In this document: in pieces, positions 26,427 to 34,254 of the stretch
How the letters are laid out: each line of letters begins with the position of its first letter
Position numbering within the stretch: the stretch's first letter is position 1
Assembly (NCBI RefSeq): GCF_001427905.1
Contig: NZ_LMEF01000002.1
Span: forward strand, 1-56,478
From: Flavobacterium sp. Root420
GTDB taxonomy: Bacteria; Bacteroidota; Bacteroidia; Flavobacteriales; Flavobacteriaceae
Length of the DNA: 56,478 nt
Direction of reading: 5' to 3'
The notes under the pieces: model-generated
What the model was told of the DNA's origin: nothing
Seen by the model: only the letters and a program-made list of their open reading frames with translations
Database searches by the model: none
Made by a program: the position numbers and the translations under genes

Positions 26427-27773
26427 ATGTTTAAAAAAATATTAATTGCGAATAGAGGAGAAATTGCACTTCGTGTAATTCGTACATGTAAAGAAATGGG
26501 AATTAAGACTGTAGCGGTTTACTCTACAGCTGATGCGGAAAGTCTACATGTAAAGTTTGCTGACGAAGCGGTTTGTATCGGACCTCCTCCGAGTAACTTA
26601 TCGTATTTGAAAATGTCAAATATTATTGCTGCTGCAGAAATTACAAATGCAGATGCAATTCATCCAGGATATGGATTTCTTTCAGAGAATGCTAAATTCT
26701 CTAAAATTTGCCAGGAGCACGGAATCAAATTTATTGGTGCAGCTCCTGAAATGATTGATAAAATGGGAGATAAAGCCTCTGCAAAAGCGACAATGAAAGC
26801 TGCAGGAGTTCCATGTGTGCCAGGTTCTGACGGATTATTAGAATCTTTCGAACAAACACAAAAGTTGGCTAAAGAATTTGGTTACCCAGTAATGCTTAAG
26901 GCAACTGCCGGTGGTGGTGGAAAAGGAATGCGTGCCGTTTGGAAAGAAGAGGAATTATTGAAGGCTTGGGAAAGTGCACGTCAGGAAGCTGCTGCTGCAT
27001 TTGGAAATGACGGAATGTACATGGAGAAACTTATTGAAGAACCACGTCATATCGAGATTCAGGTTGTTGGAGATTCATACGGAAAAGCATGTCACCTTTC
27101 TGAAAGAGACTGTTCAGTACAGCGTCGTCACCAAAAATTAACTGAAGAAACACCTTCTCCATTCATGACAGACGAATTGCGTGCTGCAATGGGAGAAGCT
27201 GCTGTAAAAGCTGCGGAATTTATTAAATACGAAGGCGCAGGAACAGTAGAATTTCTTGTAGACAAACACAGAAATTTCTATTTCATGGAAATGAATACAC
27301 GTATTCAGGTAGAGCATCCAATTACAGAACAAGTTATTGATTATGATTTGATTCGTGAGCAAATTATGGTGGCTGCCGGAATTCCGATTTCAGGAAAAAA
27401 CTATTTACCACAATTACATGCTATTGAATGTCGTATTAATGCTGAAGATCCTTATAACGATTTTCGCCCTTCACCAGGAAAAATTACTACGCTTCATATG
27501 CCAGGAGGACATGGAGTTCGTTTAGATACTCACGTTTATTCTGGTTACAGTATTCCGCCGAATTACGATTCGATGATTGCTAAGTTAATTACAACGGCAC
27601 AATCTCGTGAAGAAGCGATCAGCAAAATGCGAAGAGCTTTAGATGAATTCGTAATTGAAGGTGTGAAAACTACAATACCTTTCCATAGACAATTAATGGA
27701 TGATCCAAGATATATTGCAGGAGATTATACAACTGCATTTATGGATACTTTTAAAATGAATCCAATCGAATAA
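26427..27773 (+). CDS. accC: Biotin carboxylase subunit of acetyl-CoA carboxylase
   Basis: 448 aa, typical. ATP-grasp fold starting '[19 protein letters not shown]', glycine-rich loop '[15 protein letters not shown]', '[16 protein letters not shown]', '[14 protein letters not shown]' and the catalytic '[16 protein letters not shown]' region. It carboxylates biotin on AccB with ATP and bicarbonate. Two hairpins follow the stop codon. Confidence 0.97.
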   Translation: MFKKILIANRGEIALRVIRTCKEMGIKTVAVYSTADAESLHVKFADEAVCIGPPPSNLSYLKMSNIIAAAEITNADAIHPGYGFLSENAKFSKICQEHGIKFIGAAPEMIDKMGDKASAKATMKAAGVPCVPGSDGLLESFEQTQKLAKEFGYPVMLKATAGGGGKGMRAVWKEEELLKAWESARQEAAAAFGNDGMYMEKLIEEPRHIEIQVVGDSYGKACHLSERDCSVQRRHQKLTEETPSPFMTDELRAAMGEAAVKAAEFIKYEGAGTVEFLVDKHRNFYFMEMNTRIQVEHPITEQVIDYDLIREQIMVAAGIPISGKNYLPQLHAIECRINAEDPYNDFRPSPGKITTLHMPGGHGVRLDTHVYSGYSIPPNYDSMIAKLITTAQSREEAISKMRRALDEFVIEGVKTTIPFHRQLMDDPRYIAGDYTTAFMDTFKMNPIE

Positions 27774-27777
27774 TTAT

Positions 27778-27811
27778 AAAGGCTGTCAATTTTGGCAGCC
27801 TTTTTTATTTT
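27778..27811 (+). terminator. Terminator after accC
   Basis: AAAGGCTG-x-CAA pairs with TTG-x-CAGCCTTT, then T6 with further T-rich sequence. It starts 5 bases after the accC stop. Confidence 0.85.
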
Positions 27812-27825
27812 TAGATAAAAATATT

Positions 27826-27864
27826 AGACCCGACAGATTTCAAAACTTGTCGGGTTTTGTTTTT
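27826..27864. terminator. Second hairpin after accC
   Basis: ACCCGACA and TGTCGGGT form a perfect 8-bp stem with a 12-base loop, followed by TTTTGTTTTT on the plus strand. It probably backs up the first terminator. Confidence 0.65.
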
Positions 27865-27880
27865 AAAAATGGCTTGGTAA

Positions 27881-27929
27881 ACACTAAAAGTGTATACTTT
27901 TTACACACTCATTTTTAAAATTACACACT
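27881..27929 (+). promoter_or_regulatory. Cluster of AGTGT/ACACT half-sites upstream of the PepSY-like array
   Basis: A perfect palindrome ACACT-AAA-AGTGT (27881-27893) is followed by TTACACACT twice (27901-27909 and 27921-27929, 20 bases apart, two helical turns). The cluster lies 140-190 bases upstream of the first array gene and looks like a regulator binding region; the regulator is unknown. Confidence 0.4.
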
Positions 27930-28070
27930 TTTTTGAATTTCTAAATTTTGGCACAATTAGGTTGAGGCCTTTAAAAATAAGGGTTTGAAGGATTTGGCAT
28001 GTTGTGTTTGACTTACGGCATAATAATTTCATTATCTAAAGCGTAAACAACTATTAAACTAAATTACATT

Positions 28071-28367
28071 ATGAAAAATTTATTCTTATCAGCCGCTATC
28101 GTTTTAGGAAGTTTATCTTCATTCGCATCAACTTCTCCAATAACAACTTCTATTATAAAAACGATTTCAATTCAGGATGAATACACAGAAATTAAATTAG
28201 AAGAAGTACCGGCTCCAATTAATGAAGCTTTAAAGAAATCATTTCCGGATGCAGTACTTTCTAAAGCATACAAAAATGCAAAATCAGAATACAAATTAGA
28301 TGTTACTGTTGGAGAGAAAGTAGGTTCTCTTTATGCAAATGCAGACGGAACATGGATTAAAAAATAA
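28071..28367 (+). CDS. Small exported PepSY-like protein, array copy 1
   Basis: 98 aa. Signal peptide (about 1-20, 'MKNLFLSAAIVLGSLSSFAS'), then 'ISIQDEYTEI', an 'INEALKKSFPDAVLSKAY' helix and 'YKLDVTVGEKVGSLYANADG' strands. The helix followed by a short sheet, with the aliphatic-Pro pattern, looks like half of a PepSY domain (the PepSY-like/DUF2874 group). First of six tandem relatives; probably periplasmic. Function unknown. Confidence 0.85.
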   Translation: MKNLFLSAAIVLGSLSSFASTSPITTSIIKTISIQDEYTEIKLEEVPAPINEALKKSFPDAVLSKAYKNAKSEYKLDVTVGEKVGSLYANADGTWIKK

Positions 28368-28460
28368 TTAATAATTAAAGTAAAATCTATTAAAATAAAC
28401 TTATGTTTATTCAAATTAGCAATACTAAAATAAAATTACGAATACTAAAATACAACTATT

Positions 28461-28757
28461 ATGAAAAATCTATTTTTATCAGCCGCAATCGTTTTGGGAG
28501 GTTTAACATCATTTGCTTCAACTTCACCAATTTCAAATACAATCGTAAAAACAATTTCTATTCAGGACGAATACACAGAAATTAAATTGGAAGAAGTACC
28601 AGTAGCAGTAACTGATGCGCTTAAAAAAGCTTATCCGGATGCAGTACTTTCTAAAGCATATAAAAATGCAAAATCAGAATACAAATTAGACGTTACTGTA
28701 GGAGACAAAGTAGGTTCTCTTTATGCTAACGCAGACGGATCTTGGGTTAAAAAATAA
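28461..28757 (+). CDS. Small exported PepSY-like protein, array copy 2
   Basis: 98 aa with the same plan as copy 1: signal peptide ending 'TSFAST', 'IQDEYTEIKLEEVP', helix 'VTDALKKAYPDAVLSKAY', sheet 'YKLDVTVGDKVGSLYANADG' and end 'SWVKK'. It differs from copy 3 at only four positions, so this pair is a recent duplication. Confidence 0.85.
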   Translation: MKNLFLSAAIVLGGLTSFASTSPISNTIVKTISIQDEYTEIKLEEVPVAVTDALKKAYPDAVLSKAYKNAKSEYKLDVTVGDKVGSLYANADGSWVKK

Positions 28758-28817
28758 TCTATAGAGATTCAGTTTAAAGTTTAAAAAATTATTATACACA
28801 CTATTAAATTAAATATC

Positions 28818-29114
28818 ATGAAAAATTTATTTTTATCAGCAGCAATCGTTTTGGGAGGTTTAACATCATTTGCTTCAACTTCTCCAATCTCAAATACAAT
28901 CGTAAAAACTATTTCAATTCAGGACGAATATACAGAAATTAAATTGGAAGAAGTACCAGCTGCAGTTACAGATGCGCTTAAAAAAGCTTATCCGGATGCA
29001 GTACTTTCTAAAGCCTACAAAAATGCAGCTTCTCAATATAAATTAGAAGTTACTGTAGGAGACAAAGTAGGTTCTCTTTATGCTAATGCAGACGGATCTT
29101 GGGTTAAAAAATAA
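28818..29114 (+). CDS. Small exported PepSY-like protein, array copy 3
   Basis: 98 aa, nearly identical to copy 2 (changes V to A in the 'EEVP' segment and three others around 'NAASQYKLEV'). The same signal peptide and C-terminus. The changes fall in and beside the helix-to-sheet turn, not in the signal or C-terminal strand. Confidence 0.85.
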   Translation: MKNLFLSAAIVLGGLTSFASTSPISNTIVKTISIQDEYTEIKLEEVPAAVTDALKKAYPDAVLSKAYKNAASQYKLEVTVGDKVGSLYANADGSWVKK

Positions 29115-29140
29115 TCATTAACTACTAAAAAACTATTATT

Positions 29141-29431
29141 ATGAAAAAGTTAATCTTATCGGCAGCTATCCTATTGGGAGGGTTGTCAACACAGGCAGCA
29201 GTTATTGATCAAACAAATACAATAACGCATACAATAAAAATTCAGGATGAGTATAAAGAAATTGATGCTGTTCCGGCAGCTATTAAAACAGCTTTAGATA
29301 ATGCTTATCCAGGAGTTAAACTTGACAAAGCATATGTAAACGACAAAAAAGAGTATAAAATCGAGATTACCGTAAGAGGTGAAAAATCGGTTGTTTACAC
29401 TGATGCGACAGGAAACATTCTTAAAAAGTAA
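29141..29431 (+). CDS. Small exported PepSY-like protein, array copy 4
   Basis: 96 aa. It belongs to a second subgroup: signal 'MKKLILSAAILLGGLSTQAA', 'IKIQDEYKEIDAVPAAIKTA' and 'YKIEITVRGEKSVVYTDATG'. It keeps the QDEY motif, the Pro before the helix and the final 'NILKK'. A 26-base gap follows copy 3. Confidence 0.85.
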   Translation: MKKLILSAAILLGGLSTQAAVIDQTNTITHTIKIQDEYKEIDAVPAAIKTALDNAYPGVKLDKAYVNDKKEYKIEITVRGEKSVVYTDATGNILKK

Positions 29432-29450
29432 CCAATAAAATCCCCATAAC

Positions 29451-29744
29451 ATGAAAAAGTTAATCTTATCGGCAGCTATCCTTTTAGGAGGTGTGTCAAT
29501 GAATGCAGCAACTCAGGTTGTAACAAATTCAATTGTTTCAGTAAATATTCAGGATGAATACACTGAAGTTGCTGCAGATGCTGTTCCGGCCGCTGTAAAA
29601 TCAACAATTGAAAAATCGTTTGTAGGTTCTAAACTAGAAAAAGCATGGAAAAATGCTAAGGAAGAATACAAACTTGAAATTTCGAAAGAAGGTAAAAAAT
29701 ATACTTTTTTTACAGATGCTTCAGGAAACATAATTAAAAAATAA
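29451..29744 (+). CDS. Small exported PepSY-like protein, array copy 5
   Basis: 97 aa. Signal peptide 'MKKLILSAAILLGGVSMNAA' shares its coding sequence closely with copies 4 and 6. 'NIQDEYTEVAADAVPAAVKS' precedes the helix, which reads 'FVGSKLEKAWKNAKEEYKLE' in place of the usual YPxA turn. The C-terminal strand is 'KKYTFFTDASGNIIKK'. Confidence 0.85.
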   Translation: MKKLILSAAILLGGVSMNAATQVVTNSIVSVNIQDEYTEVAADAVPAAVKSTIEKSFVGSKLEKAWKNAKEEYKLEISKEGKKYTFFTDASGNIIKK

Positions 29745-29758
29745 TTAAAAAGAACATT

Positions 29759-30052
29759 ATGAAAAAGTTAATCTTATCGGCAGCTATAATTTTGGGAAGT
29801 TTATCAATACATGCAACAACTACAGAAGCTGAACCTGTAAAGATTGCTGTCAATGTTCAGGATGAATATAAAGAAGTTGCTCCTGATGCAGTTCCGGCTG
29901 TAGTGAAGACAGCTTTAGAAACAGCTTACCCTGGCGCAAAGCTAGTGAAAGCGTATACAAATGAAAAAAAAGAGTATAAACTCGAAATATCAGTTGGTGA
30001 CCAAAAGGCTACTGTCTATTCAGATGTCAATGGCAATTGGTTGAAAATATAA
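29759..30052 (+). CDS. Small exported PepSY-like protein, array copy 6
   Basis: 97 aa. Signal 'MKKLILSAAIILGSLSIHAT', then 'NVQDEYKEVAPDAVPAVVKT', 'AYPGAKLVKAYTNEKKEYKL' and end 'VNGNWLKI'. Only 14 bases separate it from copy 5. It closes the array and is followed by a terminator. Confidence 0.85.
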   Translation: MKKLILSAAIILGSLSIHATTTEAEPVKIAVNVQDEYKEVAPDAVPAVVKTALETAYPGAKLVKAYTNEKKEYKLEISVGDQKATVYSDVNGNWLKI

Positions 30053-30080
30053 TTAGGTGAATTAGATTTATGTTTTTGGT

Positions 30081-30117
30081 AAAAAAGAGATTGCGACGTG
30101 CAATCTCTTTTTTTTTG
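30081..30117 (+). terminator. Terminator after the PepSY-like array
   Basis: AAAAAAGAGATTGC and GCAATCTCTTTTTT form a perfect stem around GACGT, followed by T-run. Six genes would share it as one transcript end. Confidence 0.85.
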
Positions 30118-30179
30118 CATAATTTTATGAAAATACAAGTTTAATAGTATTATTTTAGCAAAAAAGACCCTAAAAACAG

Positions 30180-31538
30180 ATGTCAAAGATATTAGTGATA
30201 GAAGATGATATTTCGTTCTGCAAATTATTAGAGAAATTTCTAATAAAAAAAGCATACGATGTAACCGTTGCTTTCTCGGCAGAAGAAGCCCGATTGGCAA
30301 TGAAGAAAGAATCTTTCGATTTGATTCTGACAGACCTGCGTTTGCCTGATTCTGACGGCATAGGACTGATGTCTGAATTTAAAACTTCAAACCCTGAAAT
30401 CCCTGTGATTCTTATGACGGGATATTCAGATGTAAATACTGCGGTTAAAGCCATTAAAAATGGTGCTGCCGATTATATTTCAAAACCTTTTAATCCTGAT
30501 GAGGTTTTATTGGTTATTACAAATGCTTTAAAAAATTCTGAAATAGAAGAAGAAGTTCAGACGAAAGAAATAAAAGCTCCGAAAAAGAAAGAAGCTACTT
30601 CATCTGAAAATGAATTTGTCAGAGGTATTTCTGTTGCTTCCAAAAAATTATTAGATCACATTCATTTGGTGAGTCCCACAGATATGTCGGTTTTGATTAT
30701 TGGGGAAAGTGGAACAGGGAAAGAAATTATTGCCAAAAGCATTCATCAGCAAAGCACCAGAAAAAACAATAATTTTATCGCAGTAGATTGTGGCGCAATT
30801 CCAAAAGAATTAGCTGCAAGTGAATTTTTCGGACATTTAAAAGGATCGTTCACCGGAGCAATCAGCGACAAGATGGGATATTTTGAAGCAGCAAATGGTG
30901 GGACTTTGTTTTTAGATGAAATAGGAAATCTTTCTTATGAAAATCAAATACAGTTGTTGAGAGCACTTCAGGAAAGAAAAATTAAGCCTGTTGGAAGCAA
31001 TAAAGAAATTAACGTCGATATCCGTATCATAACTGCTACAAATGAAGATTTACGTGAGGCAGTAAAAAACGGTGATTTTAGAGAAGATTTATACCATAGA
31101 ATCAACGAATTCTCGATTCTTTCACCTTCGTTAAAAGACAGGGAAGAAGATTTAATGGTTTTTGCAGAATATTTTCTTGAAAAAGCCAATAATCAACTGA
31201 ATAAAGAAATTATCGGATTTTCACCAGAAGTAGTTGCTATTTTTCAAAAATACAATTGGCCAGGGAATTTACGTGAGTTGCAAAACTGCGTAAAACGCGC
31301 CACGCTGCTAACAAGAGGGAATTATATTGAAAGCGATGTTTTGCCAGCGGAGTTTTTTCAGGTTCAGAAAATCAACCCACAAAATTCGAATGAAACTTTC
31401 TCGTTGTCAGAAAATGAAAAAGAAACGATTATTCATGCGCTTTCAAGAACTCAGAATAATAAATCGGAAGCAGCTAAACTACTTAAAATTACAAGAAAGA
31501 CACTTTATAATAAATTAAAGCAATACAATATCGATTAA
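30180..31538 (+). CDS. NtrC-family sigma-54-dependent response regulator
   Basis: 452 aa. Receiver domain (about 1-120) with acidic D9/D10 and the phosphorylation site D52 in 'LILTDLRLP'. AAA+ domain (about 145-380): Walker A 'GESGTGKE', sigma-54 contact loop 'GSFTGA' (Ser in place of the usual Ala), Walker B 'GGTLFLDEIG'. C-terminal Fis-type HTH 'NKSEAAKLLKITRKTLYNKL'. It activates RpoN promoters when phosphorylated. The convergent hybrid kinase 100 bases downstream is a likely, unproven partner. Confidence 0.95.
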   Translation: MSKILVIEDDISFCKLLEKFLIKKAYDVTVAFSAEEARLAMKKESFDLILTDLRLPDSDGIGLMSEFKTSNPEIPVILMTGYSDVNTAVKAIKNGAADYISKPFNPDEVLLVITNALKNSEIEEEVQTKEIKAPKKKEATSSENEFVRGISVASKKLLDHIHLVSPTDMSVLIIGESGTGKEIIAKSIHQQSTRKNNNFIAVDCGAIPKELAASEFFGHLKGSFTGAISDKMGYFEAANGGTLFLDEIGNLSYENQIQLLRALQERKIKPVGSNKEINVDIRIITATNEDLREAVKNGDFREDLYHRINEFSILSPSLKDREEDLMVFAEYFLEKANNQLNKEIIGFSPEVVAIFQKYNWPGNLRELQNCVKRATLLTRGNYIESDVLPAEFFQVQKINPQNSNETFSLSENEKETIIHALSRTQNNKSEAAKLLKITRKTLYNKLKQYNID

Positions 31539-31566
31539 GCCTTTGTTGCTATAAAGCTGAATTTCT

Positions 31567-31596
31567 GCCACGAATTACACAAATTTCCACAAATTA
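31567..31596. repeat. Half-element of dispersed 'gccacgaatt' repeat
   Basis: 'gccacgaattacacaaatttccacaaatt' lies between the convergent regulator and kinase genes. It is one arm of the palindromic element seen in full at 36269-36520. Confidence 0.6.
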
Positions 31597-31640
31597 AATT
31601 TTTGAAATTATCTCTTTGGATTGGCTTGCGGCGATATTTT

Positions 31641-34076
31641 TTAAACAATTTCTTTTTCCAGCGCGTTAAAAAGTGATTCATTTTTAGCTTTTAAAGCCTT
31701 AAAAATATCTTTCAAATCAGATATTTCAAAATCATTTTTATCTAAAACTTTTAATATCCCGCCAATTTCATAGGCTTCAATTTGATTGAACATTGGCGCA
31801 ATTCGATGCGCGATAGCATTTATTTCCGGGACATTTTCTTCTTCAATGGCAGTTTCTAAAAATCCAAGATTTTCATTGGTGCTTTCTATAAATGATTTTA
31901 AAACTTCGTTTAAGGCATTTTTATCATTTCCTAAAAAGTCTTTTAGTGTTTCTAAGGAGTAAGATTTTGTGGCCATTTTTTCTTCATTGTCATTAATATC
32001 AACCACAGGCAAAGTATCATTTTCTAAAATAAGATGAATGGTTTCCAATAATATTTTTGGCGAATACGGTTTTTTAACCACAGTTGTAAAACCGGCTTCT
32101 GCGTATACAGACGGAGCTAAATCAGTTCTTCCGGTTAAAGCTATTACCGGTTGATTTTTGTAAATAGAAGTGTTCTTAAGTTTTTGAAGAAACATGAAAC
32201 CATCCATTTCCGGCATTTGAATATCAGTTATGATAAAATCAAAATTCGTTTTCTGAATAGCTTCCAACGCTTTAATTGCGCTGTTGAAAGACAATATCTG
32301 ATGATTTTCCTTTCTTAAAACACCGCTGGTTAAATTGAGCAGATTAATATCGTCATCAATCACAATGAAAGTTTGCTTTTTAGTATTGCGGATGATTCTT
32401 TTTTTAACTTCAGGAATCGAATTTGTACTGCTGTCAAACAATAACGGCAGCTGAATTTCAAAAGTACTTCCTTTTCCGAATGCACTTTCAAGCTGTAAAG
32501 TTCCTCCTAAAATAGAAATTATTTTTTGGCAGATTGACAATCCTAAACCTGTTCCGCCGTATTTTTTTTCGATGCCTTCATTAGCTTGTGCAAATTCTTC
32601 AAAAACCAATTTCTGATTTTCTTTTTCAATTCCTATCCCGCTATCTTCAATTATAATCGTGAAAAATTGATCATTTTCAGCAATAAAAGCACTGATTCTG
32701 ATAAAACCTTCTTCTGTAAATTTGTAGGCGTTCCCTATAATGTTGCTTAAGATTTGTTTCAGTCGAAACGGATCCCCAACAATTTTCGTGTTCAGCTTTT
32801 CATCAGCATTAATAGTAAGTTCGATGTTTTTTTGTTTGTAAACGGTCTGAATGCTTTTGGCAACTTCATCAATAATTTCAGGCAATAAAAAAGGTACTTT
32901 TTCAATGGTAATTTTCCCTGCTTCGATTTGAGAGAAATCCAATAAATCCTGAACCAATTGGGTAATATATTCCGATGAATTTTTAATGTTTTTAATGAAG
33001 TAAGATTGCTTTGTATTCACATCAGAATTGCCTAAAAGTTCCGAATAACCTACAATGGTACTCAAAGGCGTTTTTAAATCATGACTTACGGTCGAGATCA
33101 ATTGCTCGCGACTTTTTAATAAATTCCTCGTTTTGAAATTCGCAATTTCGAGCTGTCTTTTATAAACTTGCGATTTCGAATAATCGCTCACAATTAAAAT
33201 AGAGAAAAACAACGTTAATATCAAACCAATAATAGCCGAAGCCGTTACAATTTCATTGACTTTTTTAAGTGATTTTTCTTTTAAAGAATTGTTTTTAATT
33301 GAGTTGATAATGATTTCTCTCTCGATAATTCGAAGCACTTTTCGGAGTTGTTCAGAGATGGCGATTTCATTTTTAAGCAATTTATTTTCTTCAAAATTCA
33401 GTGATTCTTTTTTCTTTTCTGCCTTTAGTTTTACATTACTCAAAAGCTTTTTCGAATTGGCCAGGATAGAATCAGAAGCTTGTTTGCTTAACGTATTGGT
33501 GCTGTCGTCCGGAATATTCTGATTTAGATAATCGACATATTTCTGAAGCACATTTCGCTGGTAACTTCCAAGCTGATTTGGGCTTTTAGTAAAATCCTGA
33601 AGTTCTAATTTTCGAAGTTTAAACTCCATTTTGGTGATTTCATCAATAGCAGTATTTACCGAAACTTCATCATCAGCTTTGTTTTTTATCGCTTTTAATT
33701 GCTGAATGTTCTTTGTCTTTTCAGATAAATAATAATTAACGCTGTCCAACAACGTTTTTTGATATTGTGTAGTTACGATTTGTTTTAAAGTGTCAATTCT
33801 GGAGCGTAAAGAATCAGTTTCAGTAAGGTAACTTTTAAAATCCCTTTCAGAGTTGGTCTGAATTGTTTTTCGGGCTAAACTTTCGGTTTTATATACGTTC
33901 GAAAATAATTTGCTGACTCTTAAAATTTTGGTTTTTTCTAAGGCAATTTTATCTTCCAGTTTGTTATAAACTACATTTTCAGAATATAAAAACCATCCGA
34001 CTGTCACAACCAAAGCCAGTAATGCAACATAGCTGAAAAGCACTTTAATGGCCGTGTAACTTTTTTTGCTCTCCAT
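31641..34076 (-). CDS. Hybrid sensor histidine kinase with receiver and HPt domains
   Basis: 811 aa. Two transmembrane helices (about 12-31 and 278-298) enclose a helical sensor of about 245 residues. Then HisKA ('STVSHDLKTPLSTIVGYSEL', His near 336), HATPase_c with N-box 'NIIGNAYKF', 'DSGIGIEKEN' and 'GGTGLGLSICQK', a receiver (about 585-705, 'FDFIITDIQMPEMDGF') and a C-terminal HPt ('AIAHRIAPMFNQIEA'). This is a full four-step phosphorelay that ends in a His, so it needs a separate response regulator. The sensed signal is unknown. Confidence 0.93.
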   Translation of the reverse strand: MESKKSYTAIKVLFSYVALLALVVTVGWFLYSENVVYNKLEDKIALEKTKILRVSKLFSNVYKTESLARKTIQTNSERDFKSYLTETDSLRSRIDTLKQIVTTQYQKTLLDSVNYYLSEKTKNIQQLKAIKNKADDEVSVNTAIDEITKMEFKLRKLELQDFTKSPNQLGSYQRNVLQKYVDYLNQNIPDDSTNTLSKQASDSILANSKKLLSNVKLKAEKKKESLNFEENKLLKNEIAISEQLRKVLRIIEREIIINSIKNNSLKEKSLKKVNEIVTASAIIGLILTLFFSILIVSDYSKSQVYKRQLEIANFKTRNLLKSREQLISTVSHDLKTPLSTIVGYSELLGNSDVNTKQSYFIKNIKNSSEYITQLVQDLLDFSQIEAGKITIEKVPFLLPEIIDEVAKSIQTVYKQKNIELTINADEKLNTKIVGDPFRLKQILSNIIGNAYKFTEEGFIRISAFIAENDQFFTIIIEDSGIGIEKENQKLVFEEFAQANEGIEKKYGGTGLGLSICQKIISILGGTLQLESAFGKGSTFEIQLPLLFDSSTNSIPEVKKRIIRNTKKQTFIVIDDDINLLNLTSGVLRKENHQILSFNSAIKALEAIQKTNFDFIITDIQMPEMDGFMFLQKLKNTSIYKNQPVIALTGRTDLAPSVYAEAGFTTVVKKPYSPKILLETIHLILENDTLPVVDINDNEEKMATKSYSLETLKDFLGNDKNALNEVLKSFIESTNENLGFLETAIEEENVPEINAIAHRIAPMFNQIEAYEIGGILKVLDKNDFEISDLKDIFKALKAKNESLFNALEKEIV

Positions 34077-34189
34077 GTTATTATTGTAGGGATTTGGATG
34101 TTTTTTAAATTCGAATTCCTTGCAATTTATTCAAAAAAATCTGTTTTAAAAAGAGAATCGAAATCAAAAGTTTTACATAATTAAAAGGT

Positions 34190-34233
34190 CTGAAAAATAA
34201 AATAGCCACAGATTATATAAATCTGCGGCTATT
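34190..34233 (-). terminator. Terminator after the S9 peptidase gene
   Basis: AATAGCC-x-CAGATT pairs with AATCTG-x-GGCTATT and, read on the minus strand, runs into TTTATTTTT. It starts 22 bases past the peptidase stop codon. Confidence 0.7.
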
Positions 34234-34254
34234 AAAATATTTCTTATTCGTAAA

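Noticed and set aside
27949..28011. Sigma-54 promoters (TGGCAC/TGGCAT) upstream of the PepSY-like array
   Set aside because: The distance to the TTGA half is 7 bases, not the 5 of TGGCAC-N5-TTGC, and the GC of the -12 element is missing in both copies.
28071..30052. CRISPR or simple DNA repeat array
   Set aside because: The repeats are whole coding genes of about 290 bases with signal peptides and codon-level variation, so they are tandem paralogous genes.
30970..31190. Minus-strand open frames within the NtrC-type regulator and other long genes
   Set aside because: They are antisense shadows without start context or domain content.
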